This document shows, in pieces, positions 1 to 11,770 of a stretch of 64,000 bases of DNA. Source of the stretch: Dryomyza anilis. Taxonomy: Eukaryota; Arthropoda; Insecta; Diptera; Dryomyzidae. Under the pieces are notes generated by a model. The model searched no databases. It had not been told where the DNA came from and saw only the letters and a program-made list of their open reading frames with translations. Position 1 is the stretch's first letter, and each line of letters opens with the position of its first letter. The position numbers and the translations under genes were made by a program. The stretch covers positions 35,102,670 to 35,166,669 of the forward strand of contig OX638135.1 of assembly GCA_951804985.1 (NCBI GenBank), in the 5' to 3' direction.

Positions 1-2
1 TA

Positions 3-889
3 GGGGGTCACCAGGGCGCAGTGAAAATATATTTTAGAATCAGAAAACAATTTAAGTGGAAAGGTATGCAGAAACAAATAAAAGATTACGTTAAGAATTG
101 TCAAAAATGCCAAGTAAATAAAAGTTCTAGGCTTACTAAAATGCCAATGGTTTTAACTGATACGCCATACCGGATGCAGAAGCGAACACAGTAGCAAAAG
201 CATTTTACGACGAAATCATTACACGTCATAATATACCGAAAGTATAGGTAACGGACAATGGTTCAAATTTCGTCTGAAAACTATTTTCAGATACTTGTAA
301 ATTATTAGGAATTAAAAAGTTACATATTACGCCATATCATCCACAAGCTAATGGGTCTTTAGAAAGAAGCCATCGTCCGTTAGCAGAATATCTAAGGAAT
401 TTTTCAAAAGAAGATGGGTCAAACTGGGACCAATGGTTAAATTCAGCAATGCATGTGCACAATAACACAGTGCATATGTCCACTGGGCAAACTCCTTTCC
501 GTACTTTATATGGGTACGACTTTGATATGCCAACAAATCTAAAGCGAAAATGTTCACCAGTATATAATACCGATGATTACAACAAGTTATTAAAATACCA
601 AATTCAACGCACACACGAAATCGTGAGAGAGAATCAAGATAAAGCAAAAGAAAAATCTAAACAAATCTATGATAGCACATTACACCCAAAAATATTTAGC
701 GTAGGCGATAAAATTTTGTTAAAGAATCAGAATAGAAAGAATAAATTTTCACCTATTTGGGTAGGACCGTACGAGGTACTTTCGATAGTAAGTCCTATAA
801 CGACAATGATTTCTATCAAAGGTAAAGGGAAAAAATTCCATAACAACTTATTAAAAGCATACAATTTTGATGAAAATATAACGAAATAA
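3..889 (+). pseudogene. Ty3/gypsy integrase remnant (3' end of pol), element G1
   Basis: The frame from position 3 shows the zinc-binding region of a retroelement integrase (CQKCQVNK). A TAG near 190 follows. A second frame gives the catalytic core half with VTDNGSNF (second Asp) and ANGSLERSH (catalytic Glu). The clean frame 449-889 (146 aa) is the integrase C-terminus, including KILLKNQN and WVGPYEVLSI, and ends in TAA. The stretch holding the first catalytic Asp is missing between the zinc finger and the core, and two further stops interrupt the core, so it is dead. The window starts inside the element, so gag, protease and RT lie to the left. Sequence style is Ty3/gypsy (mdg1/412-like); the lineage is inferred from memory of the family only. 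Confidence 0.85.
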
Positions 890-1465
890 ATAACGTGACA
901 AACAGTTCATGATGATCATAATACATAATGTAGATCATGTTAAAAGCATAATACTGCAAACAATGGTGAATGGAATAAATTACGCATATATAAGATTTTT
1001 TTTTTTTGGAATAGGTTTTTAATATTACTGAAATAAATTAGTGCATGAGGAAATAGCTATGTATTAATTTTAAAGGTGACTAGCATTGAATCATGTACTA
1101 ACAAATGTTTTATAAGGAAAATAGATAAAGGAGTAAAGTAATTTAATATATTATGAGTAAGAAAATATCAAATGTTAATAACAGTTTATAATGAATAAGG
1201 TGATAAGCATGAGTATATTAGATGAGCTATAAAATAGTAAAATAAAATTTAAATTGTCACTACAATTGAGATAGGTCAGTACCTCAATGGCATTGAACCA
1301 AACGATATGAACCACTGCACTAATGCAAATGAAATGATATACGTTATTTTGTATGTTATAATGTATACTGAAAAAAAAAATAAGAAACCAGTTGGGAAGG
1401 TTAGATCACATGGGAAATTTTAAAGTAGGTGTAATTATGATAGTTAGGATTATCAAAATTATAGT

Positions 1466-2096
1466 CGGTCTAAGCCGACTATAAATACCCTACACATATG
1501 TGTGGTTACCATTCAAAGTGATATATAGGTCACCGGGGTATACGAATCCTGAAAATAACTACAAACATTCAATCGCTGAAGAATTTCCATTCATTTGATA
1601 CCCATATTTACAAATGGGTAGGTGTACCGAATTTCGATTTTATTTTAATGAACCACAGGTCTTTTCGACGGAAAACATTATTATCACGTACTTGAGCATG
1701 ATGTCAATATATATTTGACCAAAAAAGTTTACCTAAGCACGTATACATAAAAATTGATCTTTATATGTACATTTTATATGAGGTATTTGAACATAAGTGG
1801 TCGGATCATAGGTCACAATGAACCGATCTCGCCAATTCGCACATACAGCGTAGGTATATTAGTAATCAAAGTTATAAGTTTCATTTATCTAGCTCTTCAA
1901 TTTTAAAAGTAGTAGGGATTTCAACAGACAGACAGACGGACATACAGACGGACAGACGGACATCGCTAAATCGACTCAGGAGGTCATGCTGATCAAGAAT
2001 ATATATACTTTTCCATACCGGAGATGCTTCCTTCTGGGTGTTACAAACGGCGTACCAAACTGAATATACCCTTTCACTCTTAGTGTAGGGTATAAA
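1466..2096 (-). mobile_element. fly repeat with GACAGACGGACA module and TACCCTACAC ends
   Basis: On the minus strand the repeat starts with TATACCCTACACTAAG, continues through AAGTATATATATTCTTGATC and CCTGAGTCGATTTAG, and reaches a run of GTCTGTC units. The opposite end near 1482-1498 reads AAATACCCTACACA, so the ends form an imperfect inverted repeat. A 7-bp hairpin (TAGTCGG/CCGACTA) sits just outside at 1464-1483. I know this module as widespread in fly genomes but do not recall a secure family name. There is no coding content. A related piece occurs at 32793-32940. Confidence 0.55.
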
Positions 2097-3399
2097 AAGA
2101 CGAAAATTAATATGAATATGAAAGATAATAATAAACGGATAGCATGTGCGAGACGGTGTGGAGAGAAGGGAAAGTGCATAGTAGCCCAATGGGTTTAAAT
2201 ATAATGCATACCAAGAGTAATGCGGAGTAGGGAGTAAAAAATGAATTATAAGAACATGATTAAATTCAGAAATTAGTGCACGAATAAATAGCTAAATATT
2301 ACTTATTGAAAATGACTAGCATTGATTCCTAATGAATTTGTATAAAGAATAATTAGGTTATAACAATAGTAGACACTAAAGATTTTAAAAGTATAAATAA
2401 ACATGTAGTAAAATAATAGTAACTTACACACACATATATAAAATATACACGTAATTCAATATTCTAATATAAGATAACGTAAATGGAAATAAGTTATAGA
2501 GGATGTTAAAAATTAATTATGTATACAATTTAAAGATTTTATAATGTAAAGTAATAATAGTACTTAGTTAATGATCCTGGTTCTGGAAATGGACAAGACG
2601 TACACGAAGAACAAATAGACGAAAGGAAAACGAAGAATTACAAAATAGAGAAATACAATTCAGGAGCGTCAACGATGATCGTTTAGTTTTGTTGGGAAAA
2701 GGTCTGAAATGGTAATGTTATGTAATGACATATAAAACAACATGTGAGAGTTATGGTGCGGACGACAACAATTGGACGTCAATCAGATGATTTATTAAGA
2801 GAAAGAAGGAGCTACACTATAAATATGGAGGTAGAAATTTGACAAATATGCAAAGTTGCGACTATTGTACCATAATGAGACAACAACATTTTACATCTTT
2901 ACATACATACAATTAAAAAAAAAAAAATGTAAATTTTATAGCACAAAGCAACACTCTAATATTATAAGTTGAAGGAGCTTTTTCATATACACTTAATTAG
3001 CTGTGAATGCGAACCTGTACTAAAACAACAAAGTCAAATGAACACGACAACATCAATGTATAATTAAAAGATACTAATTCCTGATCGATAGAAGAACTCG
3101 CTAAAGGAAGACAAGTTATAATAAGATCCAGAAATATACGATTACAAAATTATCCATTTTAAAATCCGCTCTCAACAAATTACGATTTACTTGGCAGAAA
3201 AACAAAGCAATATCGAAGACGAAGAAATTAAATAATATCGACGACAAGAAGTTTTCAAGCAATTAACATCAAGACGAAGAACATCAGCTATTGTCCATTC
3301 TATACAGGGAAGGTGAGAAGAAATCGAGAGTTGAAATGCAGCCAACATAATATACACGAGTAACAGAACCAGCGATCGCAGCAGTTTATGACATGTTAA

Positions 3400-3660
3400 T
3401 GTTATTAAAATATTATAAATATGTAAAAGAAAATGAATGTAAGTTGAAGTGGAAATATAGTAAAGTTAAAGTAAAATGAAGAAAATTAAAGTAAAATGAG
3501 AACAAATTAAAATTACAATAAAGTAACAATAAATTTGATTAAATAAAAGTAAAGTAAACTAGACGAAAATTAAAGTAAAATGTAAGTTAAAGTAAACTAG
3601 AGAAAAATAAGGAAAAATGGAAGTAGAATATAGTAAAAGTAAAAGTGACCAAATATTAAA
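3400..3660. repeat. purine-rich simple repeat
   Basis: Degenerate reiteration of AAAGTAAAATGA, AATTAAAGTAAA and similar words on the plus strand. It belongs to the non-coding tail of the G1 element. No gene is seen. Confidence 0.5.
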
Positions 3661-4171
3661 AACTTCACCAATATAAATAAGAAAGAAAGTTAAAGAAATA
3701 TTATTTAAAGAAAAGTATAATAATAAATTACTAAGAAAAAGAATATTCCACAAGAATAAATTTAAATATTCAAATTTAAAAATCGCAAAATATTTCCAAG
3801 TTAAAGTAAACAAATCGTTGCAAAAAATTAAGCATAATGTCTGATATGTATAATTAAAAATAACAACTGAACAACACAAAACGCAGCAAGTGCAAAACGG
3901 TAACCTGATCAACTACTGTTTTGTCAACTGCAACGTTCTGTGCATTGTAACTGTTGTTTAGTAATTAGGTTATTAACCTCCAAATACATTATATTTTCAA
4001 ATAATATAGTATGTTGTTGCCCATTTAAATAATATTGATGAACAAGAAAAAACTATTATTAAGTTTATTTATATACATATTTTTTTTATAGTAGTAATGC
4101 TTTATATGATAATATTAATGATGTAAAAGAAAAAACTATTATTCATTTTAATAATAATTTTTTCTTAAAAT

Positions 4172-4182
4172 AAGGGTGGAGG
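4172..4182 (+). promoter_or_regulatory. polypurine tract of gypsy G1
   Basis: AAGGGTGGAGG lies two bases before the TGTTGTAA start of the LTR. That is the expected place for the plus-strand primer of reverse transcription, and it marks the LTR as the 3' one. Confidence 0.75.
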
Positions 4183-4184
4183 TA

Positions 4185-4738
4185 TGTTGTAAGTCAACAT
4201 AGTGTGTTTTGGTAAGTCACTATACGGTGATATTATAAACGTATCGTGACCTATTTACGCGATGACTATTTCATGCAGTTATCGTTACGTTGCAGTAAAG
4301 TGCAACGTTGGACATATGTGTCATAGTCAAGCAAGCCAATGAACTAGCAACAGTATGAGCGAAGCTGGGTAAAACCAGCAGCAGCATGATTGGCTAAGGG
4401 CCTTTTCCCTTACGGAAGCAAATAGTGAGGGGAATTTGCGCACGGCACTCTGCCGGAACATTTAGATTTGAAACATGCCTTCTTATAATAGTTTAAGTGA
4501 GATTTTAAGTTAGTGGAAAATCAGTAGTTCAGTAGTAGACAATAATGTTAATATTAAAATATAACTTTAGAGTAAATAAAAGTATGTCTTAAAAGAAAAG
4601 ACTTGTTTGAATTATTTCGGTTAATAAAAATGGAACTTCGACGTTGGACATTCTCTGGTAGGACATCATGGGTAATTATAAAAGGAACGTTGCGACATTT
4701 GGCTTCACGCCTAAGCAACGGACATTTTAATTACAACA
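4185..4738 (+). repeat. 3' LTR of gypsy G1 (554 bp)
   Basis: The segment starts TGTTGTAA and ends TTACAACA, a perfect 8-bp inverted repeat with the TG...CA ends of retroviral-type LTRs. It follows a polypurine tract directly. An AATAAA-type polyadenylation word lies near 4575 with TATA-like sequence just before it. The 5' LTR is outside the window, so the target duplication cannot be tested. Bases after the LTR (GACGG) would be its right copy. Confidence 0.8.
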
Positions 4739-5999
4739 GACGGAAAAACAAATCATCTTACTATTTTTATATGTAATGCCGTATTGAAAAAATTGTGTTA
4801 CACCGTATCATTAAATGTTTGCTATGTTTAGTCCAACTATAATAAGGTTTTTAAATGTTTAAGAATTTTGATACCAATAAAGCTCAAGTGTATACTTTCG
4901 ATTAACTCATGTTTAACTTTTTGTGTCAACCTCAAGTTTTGAGATAACTCTGCGAGTACTTTTCAGATTTTCTCAATGTTTGTTGGGATTATTATATTTC
5001 AAAATAAATATGTTTAACGAAAAAAAAAAATGATATACGTTTAACTCATTTATTAGTTGGAGTACAAAAAACTCGAAATTTGAGATAAAAGGATAAAAAA
5101 GTAAAGGATAAAAAAAATTAAAAATCATGAGAATCCCAGTAAACAAAACGCAGAATCATAAAAATAAAAAATCATAAGAAAAACCTTAAAAATGATAGAT
5201 TAAGATACGTTCGCCGATTCGTCACATGATCTGTTGATTCGCTTGATTTTGACACTTGAAGCGAATGAAATTTAGTTGAGTGTTGCGCCTTTTTTACGTT
5301 CGCTTCATTTTACCCGTTTTTTGGCGAATGTAAGCCGTGATAGCTTTTTGGCCGTTCGCATAGCCAAAACCATTCGCTTCGCTAATCATAATAGGGTCCT
5401 AAATGCTTTCAACAGTAAAGTTTTATAATTTTTCTAGAGCTTTATTTTTATTATATATATTGCATTTAGAGGGTCTCAAAAAATTAACATCACTTGTTGA
5501 AGTTGACATCAGAGGTCAATTATACCTATGGGACAAATATAAAAACTGCCGCGACCCTTCCAACGATATATAATACTTGATGATTGGACATCGATTTTGG
5601 CGGTTTTTGGCTGCGTAAAATAAAAAAATTCTGAAAGCTTTCATTTTGGGGACAGACTTTCAAACATTCTTCGGCCCTACTATGTAACATTACATTAATT
5701 GAGACTGAGACTACATCTTAATTTTCGAATTTTTTGATGAAGATTGCGTTATCTATTGGATCGCTGTCCAATTACTACTAAAGAGAAAGATGAGGAGGTG
5801 TTCTTCTGACGGTAAGAACAGATCTGCACAGTAGATTAATTATTCTACCTATTATTAGCAGAGATATGGAGCAGTTATGCATTGAACTACATTTCACACA
5901 CTAGCATTCAGTTCATATCATAATTTCGCATATTCCTCCAATACCGGAATATCAAAACCGTTAATATAATATTAATTATTTGATAGATAATTATCACAA
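4739..5999. other. unassigned AT-rich DNA
   Basis: No frame, RNA gene or repeat that I can name. A short stretch near 5200-5400 repeats GCGAAT/ATTCGC words in both orientations. Confidence 0.4.
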
Positions 6000-7191
6000 G
6001 GGAGCGGATTTATATGCAAATGCATATTTTAACGAAGCCTCGAATTTAAGTCGGACAAAAACCGAATTAATTATCGTTAAAAAGTAATTCGAATTATGGG
6101 CAATCTGTTTTGCATATTTTGAATATTTAGCATATTATTTGCATATTGCATATTTTGTATATAATTTGCATATTTTGCATATAGTTTGCATATTTCGCAT
6201 ATTTATTGCATATTTTTTGCATAAATCATTCAAATGTCCCATATATACGCGCGTTTAATGAATTTATGTAGATTACTAGAGTAATTTAAAGTAAAAAAAC
6301 GCAATTTTCCGACATTTCTTGACTATATGTTTTTATTGTTCTGATGTGTTTTGTCACATCTTTAAAATAGTATAGACCAAGTCCTTCGATAAATTTTAGT
6401 TGGAGTTACTTATTTCAATATTGATATGATATCAGATATTTTCCTGCATATACCTACATTTTAAGTAGACGATATAACAAACCAAATTGAGAATGTTTAA
6501 GCGACTCGAAGCCTCCATATGCCTCCATTTATTCTGAAAGTGGCTTTGATCCTCATAATTCTGATTTCTTCATATAGATTTTCTTATCCAATAAAACATT
6601 TTTAGTAGTTGTCATTTGCAATCAAATTCTATGGAAATTGTTTGATACAATGCCCCTGTCAGTCTATAATTATATTGATTCTAATTTTTAAAGAATTTCG
6701 ATATGGAACTTATTTACATTTAAAACTGTCAATATCGGAGTGAGAACTGACAATATCAGTGTAAGAACTGGCATAAATATATATCGAATAAATTGTCTGC
6801 ATCTCGTAATATTTTCGTTCCGATATCAAAACAAATGCCATAATTGCTTCCATGAATCCATCATTTCGTGCCTATAATGTCTTGTGATGCGACCGATCGT
6901 TTTTTGCACATATATTCATATGAAGTAATAGAACAGTCGAAAATTCACAAAATAGATTGATTATGACTGTAAAAATAAATAATTTTTAGTTTATTAGGAT
7001 AATGTTCTTATTCATTCATACTATATGTTGAAGGTTGAAGAAGTGTTTTATTTTTAAATTATGAGAAACAAATATATTTTTCCATACTTTTACTCTTATT
7101 TTAATATAAAATATCTGCATAGTTTTTGCATATTTTGCATATAATTTGCATATTTTCGGAATATCTTTTTGCATATAAATCCGCCCTCTAC
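6000..7191. mobile_element. non-autonomous DNA-transposon-like element with 9-bp flanking repeat
   Basis: Both ends carry GCGGATTTATATGCAAA in inverted orientation (6003-6020 and about 7169-7185). Identical TTATCACAA copies flank the element at 5991-5999 and 7192-7200, as expected of a target-site duplication. Inside both ends are runs of TTTGCATATTTTGCATAT (6110-6220 and 7110-7180), like subterminal transposase-binding repeats. No transposase frame is present. A flank of 8-9 bp suggests a hAT- or Mutator-type source; the superfamily is an inference. Confidence 0.65.
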
Positions 7192-7383
7192 TTATCACAA
7201 AATTATTGCATTAGATGTTAACCTAAGTTATATATTTGGAATTTAGATACGCAGAATTTATTACCATTTAATGTTAGATCTGATATCGATTCATACGTTT
7301 ATATTTTTTTTTTACACATTAACCCACGCTCAGAGGATGCCCCCTATACATGCAATGCACAGTGTTGATGGTAAGAAGGGATG

Positions 7384-8788
7384 ATAGGTTAAATAGAGGG
7401 TGGAAAGATGGAGTAGTGTCGGTGAATGTTTGTTTTGAACTTGCCAATATCAAAAATGTCGGGAAAAACGGATGCAGGGAATTGTTCCACAAACGTGTCG
7501 TGCGACTGAAGATCGAATTCCCTCTTTAATTTGGTCATTGATAAATTATTGAGTGTGTCCTTCATAGTGCGTCTTTTACTCTCAATCTCCAAAGAGTTTG
7601 GACGCTTGTTGAACGAGTATGAATGACAAATTTTATTGTCATCTGCAAAGGAATGAATTGGGTTCTGCGTCAATGACAGAAGGTCATTGATAAATACCAG
7701 AAATAGGGACGGGGATAGGACGGAACCCTGCGGAACTCCAGAATTGATGGAATTTTGTTCTGAAAGAACATCATCATCGCAACTCGTATTGAACGACCCT
7801 GGGGAAAACACGATATCCATCGAGTAAAAGATTCACCGACACCAAATGCAATTAGTTTTGAAACGAGGGCTTTATGCCACACTCGATCAAAAGCCTTGGA
7901 AATATCGAGAGCAACAGCCTTACTCTCCTCGAAAAGGTGAACACAGTTATTCCACTTTTCGGAGAGGACCGCCATCAAGTCACCTGTGCATCTGGCCCTA
8001 CGGAAATCATATTGGCGGTCACTGAGCAATTCGTTGTGCTCAAGATAGTTCACAAGGTGGAATTTAATTACGCTCTCCATTACCTTGGAGAGTGCAGAGC
8101 ATATTGCAATGGGTCGGTAATTGTCAGGGTTTGTAGCCTCGCCATTTTTCGGAACTGGTTGGACATTGGCAACCTTCCAACAAGATGGAAAAACTCCTGT
8201 CGTGTAGGAGATGTTGAAAAGGTTACGCAACGGACAAGCCAGCGTTGACTCGCACTTCTTCAACATCTGAGCAAATATGCCATCTGCCCCGGAGGGTTTG
8301 TTAATGTTGAGGTTTACTAAAACCTCTTTAACTGCCCGAGTTCGAAAATAAATCTCCGGCATTGCAAAAGAAACAAAATCGACGACGGGCAGTGGTTGAT
8401 TACTACCTGTGAGCGTTGAATTATTTGCAAATAATTCTGCCAAGAAATTAGCTTTATCAACCGGGTCAGTGAAGGTCTGGCCATTCATAATAAGATTTGA
8501 AGTAGACGATGTCGTCTGATTCTTCACCCTTTTTACGAATGACCAGAAATATTTACTACCTCTATGGTAGGACCTTTTTGCGCGCGTTTTGTACGTGAAG
8601 AAACTTTACGCGAGATTACAGCAATTCCTAGCCTGTATGCGGAGTCTTTCTGTGTCAGCATTCTTGTTAGAACGCCAATTCTGAATGGCTTCCTCTTTCG
8701 ACCTAACTGCAATCCTGCAAGTCTCATTAAACAAAGAGTGGTCGTTGGCTTTATTGCTAATCTTTTTAAAAGGTATGAAGGACCGCAT
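7384..8788 (-). pseudogene. LINE reverse transcriptase fragment
   Basis: Frame 8527-7670 carries KPSGADGIFAQMLKKC, NYRPIAICSALSKVMES and ALDISKAFDRVWH (motif A with its catalytic Asp). A shifted frame 7820-7384 carries GVPQGSVLSPSLF and FADDN (motif C). The protein then jumps from YSFNKRPNS straight to the usual LINE C-terminal words FPDIFDIGKFKTN, so the thumb and connection regions are deleted. Upstream frame 8788-8606 is the linker before RT. Frameshift at about 7800; no active protein. Confidence 0.85.
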
Positions 8789-8953
8789 ACCTAATAAAAT
8801 AATATATTATACCATTATAGCCGCGGCATTTATGTCTCTGTCAGGGAAACAAAATTTCCAATTAAAGTTGCGAAAAAAAAACCTTTAACGCAACCCAATT
8901 TGCTTTTTCGTAAAGCCATACAGTCCTTTCGGGGCTTTAATCGAAGAGGCGCG

Positions 8954-9660
8954 TTAACTAGAATAAGAAAACTCAGCGGAAACGGTACAGTGGTCGGCTT
9001 TACCAAGAGGTGCAAGGACTTTTACATCATATTTTTCGTGATGTGAAGTCAGAAGAAAGTCTGGGACTTTTGGGCTTTGCCCGCCGACGCGAGGATTATA
9101 CGTCGGCTCCTTCACCATTTGAGTGAGTTGGCTACACTCGGCAAAAACATAACAACCCTCCTGTGTTGATAGACTCGAGTGGCTCAACCAAGTGGCGTTG
9201 TGCACATTAAAATCGCCAGCAACAACAATATAACTGCCTGGGAATTGCTCCAATATATTTGAGATCGAATCAAATAAGGCATCCAGCTTATTACAGGTGG
9301 AAACCCTATCTAGATTCAGACTCCTATAAAGAAAGCACATTATGCACTTTTGCTTTCTTTATGTGTGTTTGGATTTTGAATTTAACCCAAATAGTATTAA
9401 ATTCGCTATCCGGCATACAATGTTCTTGCTGCAGTTGATACGCCCCTATGGACTGAGAATAATGGCAATAGGTGATAACCAGGCACATGAAAATCCAGTG
9501 GATCTGTACCCTCATGAACCTGGGTCTCACCTAGAGTCATTATTTAAGGCCTATGGGTGGCCACTTACGCATATATAGAGAAAAAATTCGCCCTCAGCCC
9601 ACGAACGTTGCAAAAATCTATGCGGAATTTTAGAAACATTTTCCAACTGGGCAAGCTCAA
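8954..9660 (-). pseudogene. LINE APE-type endonuclease fragment
   Basis: The endonuclease nicks target DNA to prime reverse transcription. The minus strand first shows FCNVRGLRANF, the usual start of the domain (about 9630). GYHLLPLFSVHRGV follows in another frame (about 9490-9440), then the frame 9340-8954 with GDFNVHNATWL and KADHCTVSAEF. Those match the GDFN and (S)DH catalytic motifs of APE-type nucleases; the Ser of SDH is Ala here. At least three frameshifts or stops make it inactive. Confidence 0.8.
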
Positions 9661-9790
9661 AACAATCAAACATACCACTAACGTGCAGCAGTTGACACAA
9701 ACAAATGAGAGCGCAGGCAAAGCAGTGGTCTTAACCACAGCGTAGTTAACGCACTCAGTGCATCATCAACCGTGAACGACAGTAGCGGGG

Positions 9791-10056
9791 AGTAGGATGT
9801 ATATTTTTACATAAACAGGTTTTTTAGAATATAGACAAAATGAAAATGTAATTAATAAAAAAAATCTTTTTAGTCATTTTCCAATCTCTTTTTAATGAAT
9901 AACAAATTTTGAACCGTTTCAGAAGAGAGTGATTTTGTCGTTCCACCTTTCCATGCTGCTAAGGCCAGTACGGCGTTGTTCTATTTTAACAGATACCCTT
10001 GACATAACAGTAATTATAAAATTATGTAGAAATGTACTGTTTTGAGTTATCCAAAG
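9791..10056. other. unassigned AT-rich DNA
   Basis: No frame or repeat recognised between the LINE and the integrase fragment. Confidence 0.35.
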
Positions 10057-10293
10057 TTATATTCTTGAGTGACCTAGTCGTGTAAATGTTTTGTCCAATC
10101 GCTCTTTTCTTTGTAACAAAGAGATATTCAACTGAGGGCAATGGTCCAAATAAAGCAATATCAATACCATCCATGGGGCCACTGGTAGACATTTTCTTGT
10201 AATTTCTTTGGTTTTCTCAGGAATCGTTACTATCTGGCTTTCTGTGCAATGTTTTAAATATTTAAGTTCTTTAGTGTCGATTCCCGCCAACAA
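10040..10293 (-). pseudogene. small gypsy-type integrase fragment
   Basis: Frame 10293-10057 reads YLKHCTESQIVTIPEKTKE, then PVAPWMV; the next frame continues with EYLFVTKKR. The order (HC..C zinc region, PW(M)V start of core, FVTKxR) resembles Ty3/gypsy integrases, in which the second zinc cysteine is usually followed by Q. A frameshift splits it in the core and nothing longer survives. It could be part of the same element as 11770-12895, which lies on the same strand. Moderate confidence because only about 70 residues remain. Confidence 0.45.
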
Positions 10294-10530
10294 ACGCGTT
10301 TACGCAATTAAATATTGCATTTTACTAAGTTTATGAGTGCATATCGACGTCCCTTACGAAAACTATTATATTTTTTCCCTTACGAAAATAAATATGTTAT
10401 TTTTGAGGTTTGTAATAAAAGTATGTTATTGTTTTTGATGAGAAAAATAATACGTTTTATGTTTTTGCCAGGAACTCTATTATGTTTTTGATATTTCAGA
10501 GAATATGCATATATTTCCGAGAATATGCAT
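10294..10530. other. unassigned DNA
   Basis: Contains repeated TACGAAAA(T/C)TATTAT(G)TTTT-like words but no gene. Confidence 0.3.
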
Positions 10531-10685
10531 AGCGGAACCTACAGTTTAACGCCGAAACAAAACTTTTCATGGGTGATGTTTTTACTCTCGAAGGTTATCT
10601 ACCAAGAAAAAAGCGGTGAAGAAAAACATTTTCCATATATTTTTTGATGTTGCATTCGTTGGTGTTTGAACCAGCGACGTTTCGT
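10531..10685 (-). repeat. SINE copy 1 (subfamily B, both ends lost)
   Basis: On the minus strand this starts at GAAACGTCGCTGGTTCAAAC (B-box-like GGTTCAAAC) and runs through GAGAGTAAAAACATCACCC to CTGTAGGTTCCGCT. It matches the middle of the copy at 10950-11270 almost base for base. The A-box side and the ATT tail are missing. A 69-aa frame over it is a by-product. Confidence 0.75.
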
Positions 10686-10949
10686 ATCTACGAATATAAA
10701 AATGATTCAAATTTTGCGACGAAGTTTGGAATCTTTTGTTGAACATGAATAATGCATATATGGTTGGGGCCTTCATATAAAACCTGTACATATTACAGCA
10801 TTGTAATAAATATATGTAATCGTTTAATAAAGACCACAGACCATTGGAAACTTATATCAGTCCTGAAATTATACCTAAATTTAATGTAAGAATCTAGATT
10901 TCGTAGGAGACAATAACAAATGACCTCGAAAATCCTAAAAATGGACATG

Positions 10950-11270
10950 TCCTAATAATAATAATACGGTCCTAATAATATTTACAATAATACTAGTTTA
11001 ACGATACAGTTTTGAAGAACCTAGGCTGAACAGAGTCGCCATTTAAACATGTTATATTTGTACTCAAATAGCGGAACCTACAGTTTAACGCCGAAACAAA
11101 ACTTTTCATGGGTGATGTTTTTACTCTCGAAGGTTATCTACCAAGAGAAAACGCGGTGAAAAAAAACATTTTCTATATATTTTTTTGATGTTGCATTCGT
11201 TGGTGTTTGAACCAGTGACGTTTCGGCTTGTATTCCAACACACTAACCTTTTTAGTCACCTACCTAGTAT
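10950..11270 (-). repeat. SINE copy 2 (subfamily B, near full length)
   Basis: Read on the minus strand, the head has TGACTAAAAAGGTTAGTG (A-box-like) and then CTGGTTCAAAC (B-box-like) about 35 bases later, the spacing of a tRNA-derived RNA polymerase III promoter. The body runs through CTTCGAGAGTAAAAACATC and CTGTAGGTTCCGCTATTTG. The end reads CCTAGGTTCTTCAAAACTGT and is followed by an ATT-rich tail (about 10950-10990). Total about 320 bp. No protein is encoded. The subfamily A copies at 54846 and 56553 share the same layout. Confidence 0.75.
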
Positions 11271-11770
11271 ATGGTAATGCATATTTTATATCATTATAGC
11301 GTAAATATTTTCTGAAACAAATTTTACAAATGATATGTATCAAAACGTAAAAGCAAAGCAATATGATTTTGAAAAAATCTATTTCAATAAAATGCTCCAA
11401 TTTTCGTCTAAAAATTTGAAACATAATAATTTTCCACAGAAAACTGTTTTTGTACTAATTTTCTTTAAAATTTTGAGAACATTTTAATATTCGTCATTTA
11501 AGTAAAAATGAAATCGTATTTTTTTAAAAGTGATATATACTTTTTTTCGTAAGACAATTTTAATATAATACATAGTTTTCGTAAGGGGCATCGATATGTT
11601 TTGTTGGATTTTTGGAGATCTGAATATCTCTAAAACCTTCAGTGCTTCAAATGTGTCCTAAAAAATTAAGTTACCGTGAATTTTAATGTCCTTTCCGGAT
11701 TTAATATCAATGTTATTGAATTCTCGCAACCAGCCAACGTACATGATTGTTTTAGCTCTAGCTGAGGGCA

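Larger units (their letters stand above)
890..4184. other. non-coding tail of gypsy G1 between integrase and 3' LTR
   Basis: About 3.3 kb of AT-rich DNA with no frame I recognise. It sits between the integrase stop and a polypurine tract, where an env gene would be if the element had one, but no signal peptide, furin-like site or fusion peptide could be read. It contains a separate fly repeat (1466-2096) and a purine-rich AAAGTAAAATGA-type simple repeat (about 3400-3660). Confidence 0.5.
7304..9790 (-). mobile_element. non-LTR retrotransposon (LINE), minus strand, decayed
   Basis: Minus-strand order is endonuclease start (about 9640), endonuclease body, RT, C-terminus (7384), 3' UTR, then an A-run (T-run at 7304-7313 on the plus strand). 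Fragments agree in order and strand but are separated by frameshifts, stops and a short AT-rich insertion near 8790-8830. The 5' part and any ORF1 are absent, which is normal for 5'-truncated LINE copies. The style (APE endonuclease plus RT, no RNase H) points to the CR1/Jockey group; I cannot place the clade more exactly. Confidence 0.85.

Noticed and set aside
3559..3912. Minus-strand 117-aa hydrophobic frame
   Set aside because: Lies over a purine-rich simple repeat, so the Phe/Leu/Tyr-rich peptide is a compositional artefact rather than a membrane protein or env.
61..4738. An envelope gene between integrase and LTR of G1
   Set aside because: No frame longer than about 120 codons with signal peptide or membrane anchor fits on the plus strand.
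10582..10791. Minus-strand 69-aa frame
   Set aside because: Lies over SINE copy 1 and its flank; no domain.
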